Shown here: positions 18,651 to 27,700 of the stretch, one piece after another
How positions within the stretch are numbered: position 1 is the stretch's first letter
Layout: every line of letters starts with the position of its first letter
Assembly: GCF_010686755.1 (NCBI RefSeq)
Contig: NZ_JAAGXA010000001.1
Span: 646,492 to 710,491, forward strand
From: Nocardioides zeae
GTDB lineage: Bacteria > Actinomycetota > Actinomycetes > Propionibacteriales > Nocardioidaceae
Length of the DNA: 64,000 nt
Direction of reading: 5' to 3'
Notes under the pieces: model-generated
Told to the model about the DNA's origin: nothing
Seen by the model: the letters and a program-made list of their open reading frames with translations, nothing else
Databases searched by the model: none
Made by a program: the position numbers and the translations under genes

Positions 18651-19079
18651 CTAGTGCTGCCAGCCGGCGGCCCAGGCGACCACGGCCCGCACCGCGGGGT
18701 CGGGGTCGGCGGCGAGCCGGGCGAGCAGGTCGGGGTGGCACAGGCGGTGGGCGGCGACCCAGCCCCGCACCCGGGGACTGCGGTCTGCGGCGAGGGCTGT
18801 GAGCACCCAGGTCGGTGTGCGCGGGTTGCGCGCGACGCACGCCCGTACCGACGGGTCGGCGTCGTCCGCGAGGTGCTCGAGGACGTCGATCGGTGCGTGG
18901 TGGGACAGCGCCGCGCTCTCGCGGATCGCCGGGGTCGGATCGGCGGCCAGGGCACGCACGCGGCGTACCTTGCTCGCCGACGCCGGGGGAGAGGTGAAGG
19001 CGGACAGCGGGGGGCCGCCCTCGCCGGAGGCGGCGAGGGCGGCCCGGTGGGCCGGGCTGAGGAAGCCGATGCAGGACAT
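18651..19079 (-). CDS. Leucine-rich-variant/HEAT-like repeat protein
   Basis: This 142-residue protein consists of about four helical repeats of about 24 residues, of the form LAxDPxPxVRxxVAxxxxTPxxVLxxLA (for example ADDADPSVRACVARN and LAADPDPAVRAVVAW). Such LRV/HEAT-like repeats form a curved scaffold for protein contacts. It begins 4 bases after the nrdB stop, so it is probably co-transcribed with the ribonucleotide reductase under the third riboswitch. Its role is unknown. Confidence 0.8.
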   Translation of the reverse strand: MSCIGFLSPAHRAALAASGEGGPPLSAFTSPPASASKVRRVRALAADPTPAIRESAALSHHAPIDVLEHLADDADPSVRACVARNPRTPTWVLTALAADRSPRVRGWVAAHRLCHPDLLARLAADPDPAVRAVVAWAAGWQH

Positions 19080-19083
19080 CGTC

Positions 19084-20085
19084 TCAGTCCTGCCGCGCGT
19101 TGACCTCGTAGGAGGTGTTGATGGCCTCGAAGAAGTTGACGAGCTGCAGCGTGTCGTTCGCCGCTGCCATCCACTTCGCCGGGTTGGCGACGCCGTAGTG
19201 CGGGCCGAAGCCGAGCTCGTCGAGGCGTCGGTCGGCCAGGTAGCGCACGTACTGGTTGATGTAGTCGGCGTTGAGGCCGAGGATCCCGTTCGGCAGGAGG
19301 TCGCGGTTGTAGGCCTCCTCCATCTCGACGGCGTCGAGGATCATCTGCTTGATCTCGGCCGCGAACTCCTCGGTCGCGACGTCCGGGTTCTCCTCGAGCA
19401 CGGTGAGGACGAGGTTGATGCCGAACTTCAGGTGCAGCGACTCGTCGCGCACGATCCAGTCGATGAGCGAGCCGAAGTTCCGCAGCAGGTTCCGCTGCCG
19501 GAAGCTCAGCGCGACCATGAACCCGGAGTAGAACCAGATGCCCTCGAGGATGACGTTGTAGGCGATCAGGTTCCGCACGAAGTCGCGCTTGCCCTCGACC
19601 GTGGTGATGTCCAGGGTCTGCTCCGTCATCCGCTTGATGAAGCGCACCTCGAACTCCTCCTTCGCCGCCATCGAGGGCACGTCGACGTGCGCCGCGTAGG
19701 CGGACTCGCGGTCGATGGGGAACGTCTCGAGGACGTACTCGAAGCTCATGCAGTGGTTGGCCTCCTCCCACATCTGCTTCGCGAGGTAGAGGTGACACTC
19801 CGCTGCGTTGACGTAGGGGTACACCCCGAACGCGAGAGCCTTGTTGACGAGCAGCTCGCTCGGGTTGAAGTAGCTCATCAGGAACGTGAGGGCGCGACGC
19901 TCGTCGTCGCTCATCCGCTCGAAGTCGGCGAGGTCCTCGCCGAGCTGCACCTCGTTGGGGAACCAGGTGTTGGCCACGGCCTGGTCGTAGAGCTCCATCG
20001 CCCACGGGTAGGTGACGGGCTTGAGCAGCAGGCCCTCCTCGATGCCGGTGCCGAGGATGCCCCGGCGGCCCTTCGCGGCGCTCAC
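19084..20085 (-). CDS. nrdB: Ribonucleotide reductase beta subunit, class I with Phe at the radical-Tyr position
   Basis: This 333-residue ferritin-like subunit generates the oxidant for NrdA. Metal ligands can be followed: Glu in PSELLVNK (about E77), the E-A-N-H motif in MWEEANH (E108, H111), and later SLIDWIVRDESLHLKFG (ExxH). The residue four after His111, where class Ia enzymes carry the radical Tyr, is Phe115 (HCMSF), and the first ligand is Glu rather than Asp. Both are marks of class Ic (Mn/Fe) beta subunits such as that of Chlamydia. The GTG start overlaps the nrdA stop by 4 bases. Confidence 0.9.
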   Translation of the reverse strand: MSAAKGRRGILGTGIEEGLLLKPVTYPWAMELYDQAVANTWFPNEVQLGEDLADFERMSDDERRALTFLMSYFNPSELLVNKALAFGVYPYVNAAECHLYLAKQMWEEANHCMSFEYVLETFPIDRESAYAAHVDVPSMAAKEEFEVRFIKRMTEQTLDITTVEGKRDFVRNLIAYNVILEGIWFYSGFMVALSFRQRNLLRNFGSLIDWIVRDESLHLKFGINLVLTVLEENPDVATEEFAAEIKQMILDAVEMEEAYNRDLLPNGILGLNADYINQYVRYLADRRLDELGFGPHYGVANPAKWMAAANDTLQLVNFFEAINTSYEVNARQD

Positions 20086-22673
20086 TGGCACGACTCGCAC
20101 TGCAGCCGCTCCTGCGGGTCCACCGGGCAGGCGGCATCGCCCACCACCTCGAGCTCCTGCACGTCGTCGGGCACGACGGCCGGTACGGCGGGGACTGCCG
20201 GCGCCGCTGCCCCGAAGCCGCGACGCGCGGGGGCCGCTGCGCCGAACCCCCGGCGGGCACCGGAGGCCGCCGGGGTGCGGGCCTCCGCCTTGTTGACCTT
20301 CACGGTGCTCTGCTCGGCCGTGTGCCGCGGCATCATGTGCAGGTAGTAGGTGGTCTTGACGCCCATGCGCCACGCCGCGGCGTACAGCTCCACCATCGAC
20401 GCGACGCTCCGGTCCGCGAGGTAGATGTTGCGGCTGATCGCCTGGTCGATCCACTTCTGGGCCCGTGCCGCGACCTCGAGGTAGGCGAGCCCCGGCAGCT
20501 GGAACGACGTCTGGTAGATCTCGACGAGCCCGCGGGGGATCGTCAGGTCGTCGCGCTCCGCGGCGACCTGGGCGAGGTCGCCCTGGTGGCGGAGCAGGTC
20601 GTCCCGCACCTCCTCCCAGAGCCCGGCGGCGCGCAGGTCCTCGACGAGGTTGCGGTTGACCTCGAGGAACTTGCCCGAGCTGGTGGCGCGGCTGAAGATC
20701 TGGCTGAACTGCGGGTCGAGGCCGGGCGTGGTGCCGGCGACGAGCCCGATGGACGCGGTGGGGGCGATGGCCAGCAGCGTCGAGTTGCGGATGCCACCGG
20801 CCACCTTCTCCCGCAGCGTGCGCCAGTCGAGGCGGGTGGTGCGGTCGACCTCGACCGGTACGCCGCGGTCCGCCTCGAGGAGGTCGAGGGAGTCGATGGG
20901 GACGAGGCCCTGGCTCCACCGCGAACCGGGGAAGTTCGCGTAGGAGCCGCGCTCGCGCGCGAGGTCGGCGGAGGCGTCGATGGCGTGCCAGGAGACGAAC
21001 TCCATGATCTGGTCGATGAGCTCGTAGGCCTCCGGAGAGGCATAGCTGTGGCCGAAGCGCTCGACGACGTCGGTGAACCCCATGACCCCGAGCCCCAGGG
21101 CGCGGTTGAGCTCGTTGGAGTGCTCCGACTCAGGCACCGAGGAGATGGTGACGTCGATGAGGTTGTCGAGCTGACGCACGGCGAGGCGGGTCGACTCCGC
21201 GAGCCGGTCCCAGTCGATGCGGGCGCCCTGCCCGCCGGCGCCGCGGCGCCGGCCCACGACGTGCCGGGACAGGTTGATCGACGCGAGGTTGCAGACCGCG
21301 ACGTTCTCGCTGTCCTGGGGCAGGCAGATCTCGGTGCACAGGTTGGAGAGGTGGATCGTGCCCGTGTTGTGGTTGAGGGCGCGGGTGTTGATCGTGTCCT
21401 TCCACGTCAGCCACGGGTGCGAGGTGGACTGCAACGCGGTCAGGATGGCCTTGAACTGCTCGCGGGCGCCGATCTTCTTGTGGCGCAGCCGCCCGGCCTC
21501 CGCCTCCGCGGCGTACTCCGCGTAGCGGCGGGAGAACGCGGCCCCCGTCAGCTCGACGAGGTCGGGCACCTCGGCCGGGTCGAAGAGGTACCACGGCTGG
21601 TCGGCCTCGACGCGCTTCATGAAGTCGTCGGAGATCCACACGGCGGTGTTGGCCGTACGGGTGCGGCGGTAGGGGTCTCCCGAGTTCTGGCGCAGGTCGA
21701 GGAACGCCGGGAAGTCGAGGTGCCAGTTCTCCATGTAGAAGCACAGCGCACCGAACTTCTTGCCGCCGCGGCTGACGGCACGCAACGTCGAGTCGATCGT
21801 GTGCATGAAGGGGATCGGTCCGGTCGAGGTCGTGTTGTTGGAGGCGATCGGCGAGCCCTCGGCGCGGAGCTTGGTGACCGAGAGGCCGATGCCACCGGTG
21901 CCCTTGGTCAGCCACATGACGTCGCGCACCGACTTCGCGATGTGCTCGATCTCGTCCTCCATCTGCATCACGAAGCAGTTGGAGAGCTGGCTGTAGGTCG
22001 TGCCGGCGTTGACGAGGGTGGAGCCTGCGGCGAGGTACTCGAGGCGCGACATCTTGTCGTAGAAGCGCTCCGCCGCACGGGTGGGGTCCTCCTCGTTCAG
22101 CGCGAGACCCATCGCGACGCGCATCCAGAAGAACTGCGGCATCTCCAGCGGCCGTCCGTCGGGGCCGGCGATCATGTAGCGCGTGCGCATCGTCTGGACG
22201 CCGACGTAGCGCAGCAGGTCGTCGCGGTCGGGGTCGAGGGCGGCGCCGAGCCGCTCGAGGTCGAAGAGCTCGCCGAGACGTGGGTCGAGGAGCCCGAGCT
22301 CGACGCCGCGGAGGACGAACGCGACGAACGCCTCGCCGTGGAACGCGTAGACCTCGTCGCGCGTCACGCCCTCACCGAAGATCGCCTTGTAGAGGCTCTT
22401 CACGAGCAGGCGCGAGGCGATGGTGTCGTAAGCCGGGTCGTCCTTCACGTTCTGCAGCGCCACCTGCACGACGGCCTCGTCCAGCTGCTCGCTGGTGATG
22501 CCGTCGAAGAGCGTGATCTCGAGCTCGGAACGGAGCTGTGTCGCGCGGGCGACCCCGTCGTCGAGACCGGTGGCGGCCTCCTCGATGGACCGGGCGATCT
22601 CGTAGCCGTCGTACGGCGCACGGGTGCCGTCACGCTTGACGACCTCGATCCGGCCGTTGGTCGTGGTGCTCAT
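20082..22673 (-). CDS. nrdA: Ribonucleoside-diphosphate reductase alpha subunit (class I)
   Basis: This 863-residue catalytic subunit reduces ribonucleoside diphosphates. It has an N-terminal ATP-cone (VVKRDGTRAPYD at about 11-22), the first active-site Cys in LSNCFVM, the radical/active-site loop NLCTEIC, the partner Cys in AVCNLASINL, the radical-transfer Tyr pair in TTYYLHMMPRH, and a terminal CESC redox pair (CxxC) at the extreme C-terminus. Before that tail lies a linker with a duplicated RRGFGAAAPA unit. The ATG at 22673 is preceded by GGTGGAG. It is under cobalamin riboswitch 3, consistent with a B12-dependent class II enzyme elsewhere in the genome. Confidence 0.96.
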   Translation of the reverse strand: MSTTTNGRIEVVKRDGTRAPYDGYEIARSIEEAATGLDDGVARATQLRSELEITLFDGITSEQLDEAVVQVALQNVKDDPAYDTIASRLLVKSLYKAIFGEGVTRDEVYAFHGEAFVAFVLRGVELGLLDPRLGELFDLERLGAALDPDRDDLLRYVGVQTMRTRYMIAGPDGRPLEMPQFFWMRVAMGLALNEEDPTRAAERFYDKMSRLEYLAAGSTLVNAGTTYSQLSNCFVMQMEDEIEHIAKSVRDVMWLTKGTGGIGLSVTKLRAEGSPIASNNTTSTGPIPFMHTIDSTLRAVSRGGKKFGALCFYMENWHLDFPAFLDLRQNSGDPYRRTRTANTAVWISDDFMKRVEADQPWYLFDPAEVPDLVELTGAAFSRRYAEYAAEAEAGRLRHKKIGAREQFKAILTALQSTSHPWLTWKDTINTRALNHNTGTIHLSNLCTEICLPQDSENVAVCNLASINLSRHVVGRRRGAGGQGARIDWDRLAESTRLAVRQLDNLIDVTISSVPESEHSNELNRALGLGVMGFTDVVERFGHSYASPEAYELIDQIMEFVSWHAIDASADLARERGSYANFPGSRWSQGLVPIDSLDLLEADRGVPVEVDRTTRLDWRTLREKVAGGIRNSTLLAIAPTASIGLVAGTTPGLDPQFSQIFSRATSSGKFLEVNRNLVEDLRAAGLWEEVRDDLLRHQGDLAQVAAERDDLTIPRGLVEIYQTSFQLPGLAYLEVAARAQKWIDQAISRNIYLADRSVASMVELYAAAWRMGVKTTYYLHMMPRHTAEQSTVKVNKAEARTPAASGARRGFGAAAPARRGFGAAAPAVPAVPAVVPDDVQELEVVGDAACPVDPQERLQCESCQ

Positions 22674-22841
22674 GGTCGTCTCCACCCCTCGTGGAACGTC
22701 GCGGTATGCACGTCCGCGGACGAGAGGGGTGGGGGAACGGACGCCACCAGGACCGTGCCTCCGGACGGGACGCACGACGATGGGCGGTCGATCCTCCGAC
22801 CCTCCCTCGGGGTCGCGGACCCTCGCCCGTCGGGGGCGAGG

Positions 22842-23040
22842 CACTGGCAGGTCTTCGGACTCGTGGGCAATCGTGCTGCGGCCTACTGTCCGTCGCTTCC
22901 CAGGCTGGCCGGCGGCCGTGCCCAGTGCTTGTTGACGGAGGTCGTTCCCACTCACCGCTGCGGGGCAGTTCCGGTCTTCCACCGGATTCCCTCTTGCGAC
23001 GACCCGCCTGGAGGACGGGCCGAACCAGCTGCGTCGACCA
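22842..23040 (-). promoter_or_regulatory. nrdA leader: Cobalamin riboswitch 3 (upstream of nrdAB)
   Basis: On the reverse strand the cobalamin riboswitch blocks appear in order: GCAAGAGGGAATCCGGTGG, GCCCCGCAGCGGTGAGTGGGAA, CCTGGGAAGCGACGGACAGTAGG and GAGTCCGAAGACCTGCC. It ends about 170 bases before nrdA. In Streptomyces a B12 riboswitch in the same position represses nrdAB when the B12-dependent NrdJ enzyme can work. The core is strikingly similar to riboswitch 2. Confidence 0.95.
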
Positions 23041-23095
23041 CCATATATGGAAATCGCATCAGTGTAACTACCCAGATGTTGGGATTGTTCTCACC
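23041..23095 (-). promoter_or_regulatory. AT-rich promoter region of nrdAB
   Basis: This 55-base stretch is much more AT-rich than its surroundings and lies immediately upstream of riboswitch 3. It contains the perfect palindrome CCATATATGG (23041-23050) and, on the reverse strand, TACACT as a possible -10. An NrdR box would be expected near class I nrd promoters, but no clear pair of boxes was recognised. Confidence 0.35.
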
Positions 23096-23111
23096 GTGGC
23101 GGGGAGGCGCG

Positions 23112-24184
23112 TCAGCGCACCCAGTCGTTGCCCGGCAGCTCGTCGAGCGCTGTGATGTCGAGCGTGGGCTCGATGCCGGACTCCGGCGCCAGCCCGAAGT
23201 GCTCCATGGCCGAGCGCACCCACTCGGCGGCGTCGATGTTCATCGGCCCCGAGACCCACATGGCGTAGGGCAGGTTGACGAAGCGTTCCTCGCGCACCGC
23301 GTCCAGGTCGCGCGAGGCCGGGTTGGCCCGCAGCACGGCGACCTTGTCCTCGTAGGACTGGCCCGGGTAGTCGACGAAGAAGATGACGTCGGGGTCGGAG
23401 GCCGCGAGCGTCTCCCAGCCGACCTCGGTCCAGGTGTCGTCCACCTCGGCCGTCGCGTTGGTGATGCCGGCGGTGTCGAAGATGGCCTGCGGTCCGCCGA
23501 ACGAGCCCGACGTGAAGATGGCGTCGGTGCCGGAGTCGAAGAGGAACGCCGTCGGCTGCTCGTCGCCCCGCGGGGCCGCCTCGAGGGCGGCCCGGCGTTC
23601 CTCGATGTCGTCGACGACCGCCGCGGCGGTGTCGCTGTGGCCCGTCAGCTCGCCGATGTTGGTGAGGTCGGTCGTGAGCGCCGTCCAGGCGTCCATCGTG
23701 CCGCGGGCGCCGTCGTCCTGCCGGCAGGTCTCACTGAGCAGGTAGGGCGTGATGTCGTGCTCGGTGAGCATCTCGGGCAGGAGGTTGCGGGCCTCGCTGA
23801 AGCCGTAGCCGTAGCCGGCGAACATCATCTGCGGGTCGACGGCCAGGACGTTCTCCAGCGTGGGGAACTCGTCGCCGACGACGGTGAGCTCGTCGACCCG
23901 GTCGTCGGGGTAGGCCAGCTCCAACAGGTCCTGGTCGCGCGCCATCCCGGTCACGGCGACCAGCTCGTCGCGCGCGCCGGCGGCGAGCACGATCGAGATG
24001 ATGCCGCCGTCGTACGCGTAGAGCTCGGTGACCGGGCCGTCGACCGTGACGTCCTCGCCGCAGTTCTGCACGGTGATGGCGCCCGCGCCCGAGGCGGAAC
24101 CCGAGCTGCCCTCGGAGGCGCACGCGGCGAGGGTCGGGGCGGAGAGGGCGAGCGTCGCCAGCAGGGCGAGGGGTCGGGTCGTCG

Positions 24185-24188
<4 letters not shown>
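23112..24188 (-). CDS. btuF: Corrinoid/iron-siderophore-type ABC binding lipoprotein (BtuF-like)
   Basis: A 358-residue lipoprotein with a signal peptide and lipobox (LAAC, Cys about residue 23) and the two-lobed TroA/FepB fold. Visible marks are VTELYAYDGGIISIVLAAGARDEL near the N-lobe, FPTLENVLAVDPQMMF, and the inter-lobe segment. The ATG at 24188 overlaps the ATPase stop by 4 bases. The same fold binds ferric siderophores or haem; assignment to cobalamin rests on riboswitch 4 in front of the operon. Confidence 0.85.
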
Positions 24189-25044
<856 letters not shown>

Positions 25045-25048
<4 letters not shown>

Positions 25049-26109
25049 TGCTGGCCCCCGAACCGGTAGCGGCCGCGCCCCATGAGCAGCAGGAAGAGGG
25101 GCGCGCCGACCACGCCCGTGACGACGCCGAGCGGGATCTCCTGCGGGCGCACGGCGAGGCGGGCGACGACGTCGACCCACAGCAGGAACAGGCCGCCGCC
25201 GAGGGCGGCGACCGGCAGGACGACGCGGTGGCGCGCGCCGACGACGAGGCGGGCGGCGTGGGGCACGATGAGGCCGACGAAGCCGATGCCGCCGCTGACG
25301 GCGACGAGCACGCCGACGAGCACGGCCAGCCCGACGAAGAGCGTCGTGCGCATCGCGGCGACGTTGACGCCGAGGGCTGACGCGGTGTCGGGCCCGGCCG
25401 CCAGGGCGTCCATCCAGCGGTGCAGCGCGAGCATGCCGGCGCTGAGGACCGCGACGAGCACCGCCGGGATCCAGAGCTTCTCCCAGGTCGCGCCGCCGAC
25501 GCTGCCGAGCATCCAGAACATCACCGAGTTCGCCGCCCGCGGGTCACCGCTGAGGAAGACGAGGAACGACGCGATGGCCGAGAGGCCGGAGGAGAGCACG
25601 ACCCCGGAGAGCACCAGCCGCAGCGGCGTCAGGCCGCCCTGGGCCGTGGCGACGAGCCACACGAGCAGCGCCGAGCCGACGGCCCCGAGCAGTGCGCCGG
25701 TCGACACGGCGTAGATGCCGAGACCGCCCAGGACGCCTGTCGTGATGACGGCGGTCGCGCCGACCGAGGCGCCCGAGCTGATGCCGAGCAGGAACGGGTC
25801 GGCGAGCGGGTTGCGCACGAGGGTCTGCATCCCGACGCCTGCCACCGCCAGCCCGGCGCCGACGACCACGGCGAGCAGGGCCCGCGGCATGCGCAGCTCC
25901 CAGACGATGACGTCCCACCGGCCGGGGTCGCGACCCGCGAAGCGGTCGGTGACCGCGCCGACGACCTCGCCGACCGGGATCCGCTCCGAGCCGAACGCGA
26001 GGGACGCCACGAGGCTCCCCAGGGTCGCGAGGACCAGGAGCAGCAGGAGGGGCCAGAACGCGAGCCGGCGACGTACGGAGCTGCGCCGCGGCTTCTCGCC
26101 GTGGCTCAC
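25045..26109 (-). CDS. btuC: FecCD-family ABC permease (BtuC type)
   Basis: This 354-residue protein with about nine to ten membrane helices is of the FecCD/BtuC family. Typical segments are WELRMPRALLAVVVGAGLAVAGVGMQTLVRNPLADPFLLG and, near the end, GIGFVGLIVPHAARL. The GTG at 26109 was chosen because it places the first helix at the usual position; the frame stays open upstream through riboswitch 4, where it encodes only RNA-shadow sequence. It is the first gene of a btuC-btuD-btuF operon. Confidence 0.9.
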
Positions 26110-26212
26110 CGCCGGGTGTGACGGGCGCGGGCGACGGTGGGTCGGGGAGGGAGCACGGCGGAGCCTCTCGGTGTTGGCGCCCTGGTCGCGAGGGGCCGTC
26201 GTGAACACGTGA

Positions 26213-26385
26213 GCCGACAGGTCTTCGGACTCGGGTTCACCCGACGGCACGGCCTTCCCAGGGCGTTGCTGCCCCAGTGGCTTCGTCGTGCCGTCGTCGC
26301 CCTCACCGCTGCGCGCCAGTCCCGGAGTTGCACCGGAGTTCCCTGGCATCCAAGGGATGCGTTCGACTCGAGGCGCACGCTAGCA
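26213..26385 (-). promoter_or_regulatory. btuC leader: Cobalamin riboswitch 4 (upstream of btuCDF)
   Basis: On the reverse strand: CCAGGGAACTCCGGTGCAACTCCGGGACTG, then GCGCGCAGCGGTGAGG (B12-box core), a CACTGGGGCAGC...CCTGGGAAGGC block and GAGTCCGAAGACCTGTC. It is more diverged than the other three in the window but retains all core blocks. It lies about 100 bases before btuC and should reduce uptake when cobalamin is plentiful. Confidence 0.93.
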
Positions 26386-26437
26386 GCACGCGGACGCCGG
26401 CGCTCCGGAGGTCGGGTCCTCGTCTAGGGTCCACGAC

Positions 26438-27700
26438 GTGACGGTGGACCGGCGCGCCCTCCTGACGGACCGTGGGTTCCTCCGGCTCTGGGCCGGTACG
26501 TCGGCGTCCGGCCTCGCGACGTGGGCGATGCCCTTCGTGCTCGGGCTCGCGGTCGTCGACGGGTCGCTGGGTGCGCCGGCCCTCGGGGTGGCCCTCGCCG
26601 CCCGCACCGTCGGCTTCCTGGCGGTGCTCCCCGCGGCGGGTGTGCTCGCCGACCGCCATGCCCCGCGCGTCGTCGTGCTGGTGGCCTCCGCGGTCGCCGC
26701 CGGCGGCTCCTTCGCCCTCGCAGCGGCGCTGGGACGCTCGGTCGTCGCGACGATGGTGGCCGCGCTGCTGGTCGGTGTCGGGCAGGGCGCCTGCCGCCCG
26801 GCCTTCCAGGCGCTCGTGCCGGCGACGGTCGCCGAGCCCGACCGCCAGGCCGCCAATGCCGCCATCACGGTGGCGGTGCGCGCCTCGGTGCTCCTCGGCC
26901 CCGCGGTGGCGGGCCTGGGTGCCGCGGTCGCGGGCTCCGCGTGGCTCGTCGCCGCGACGGGCGTGCTGTGGGTCGTGGCGGCTGTCGCGCCGGCCCGCAC
27001 CACCGGCCGCAGCGCCCGTGGTGTCGAGCCTCGCCCGGCGGACGCGGGGCGACGGGCCGATCGCCCCGGGTTCCGGGCCGAGTTCGTCGAGGGGCTGCGC
27101 GAGGCGCGGCGCCACCCGTGGTTCCTCGGTGGCCTCGGTGCCCTCGCGACCGTGATCATGACGGGCTACTCGGTGACGGCCGTCGCGCTGCCGCTGGTCA
27201 GCGCCGACGCGACCGGGTCCGGGGTGCTGCTGGCGGCGGGCGCGACGTCGTACACCACGGGAGCGCTCCTGGGCGGTCTCCTGCTCGCGCGCTGGCGCCC
27301 GCCGTCGACGGGGTGGGTGGCGCTCGGCGGCCTCGGCACCTACGCCGTGGCGCCGCTCGCACTGGCCCTGGACCCGCGACTGCCGGTCGTGGTGGCGGCG
27401 TACGTCGCCGTGGGGATCGGCATCGAGCTGTTCAACGTGCCGTGGTTCACGGCCTTGCAGCGGGAGGTGCCGCCGGACCGCCTCTCCCGGGTGTCCTCGC
27501 TGGACTTCCTGGTCTCCTACGGCCTCGCACCGCTCGGGCTCGCGCTCGTCGCGCCGGCAGTCGACGTGCTGGGCATGCGGGCGGTGCTGCTCGGCTGCGC
27601 GGTGGCCTGCCTCGTCGGTCCGGCCCTGGCGGCGCTGGTGCCGGGCAGCCGCCACTTCGCGGCTACGACGCGGACGGAGCGGGGAGCGGCACGCGGATGA
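26438..27700 (+). CDS. MFS transporter
   Basis: A 420-residue membrane protein of the major facilitator superfamily with about 12 helices. The loop between helices 2 and 3 (VLADRHAPRVVVL) is the motif-A position, and the cytoplasmic centre (TTGRSARGVEPRPADAG) splits the two halves. RLWAGTSASGLATWAMPFVLGLAV at the N-terminus is typical of the enterobactin-exporter-like MFS_3 group. The substrate is unknown. It starts with GTG at 26438, divergent from riboswitch 4, and its 3' end overlaps the opposite gene by 38 bases. Confidence 0.85.
   Translation: MTVDRRALLTDRGFLRLWAGTSASGLATWAMPFVLGLAVVDGSLGAPALGVALAARTVGFLAVLPAAGVLADRHAPRVVVLVASAVAAGGSFALAAALGRSVVATMVAALLVGVGQGACRPAFQALVPATVAEPDRQAANAAITVAVRASVLLGPAVAGLGAAVAGSAWLVAATGVLWVVAAVAPARTTGRSARGVEPRPADAGRRADRPGFRAEFVEGLREARRHPWFLGGLGALATVIMTGYSVTAVALPLVSADATGSGVLLAAGATSYTTGALLGGLLLARWRPPSTGWVALGGLGTYAVAPLALALDPRLPVVVAAYVAVGIGIELFNVPWFTALQREVPPDRLSRVSSLDFLVSYGLAPLGLALVAPAVDVLGMRAVLLGCAVACLVGPALAALVPGSRHFAATTRTERGAARG

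Noticed and set aside
23041..23050. CCATATATGG as an NrdR box
   Set aside because: NrdR boxes are 16 bp and usually paired; this 10-bp palindrome lacks the flanking consensus, so it was kept only as part of an AT-rich promoter region.
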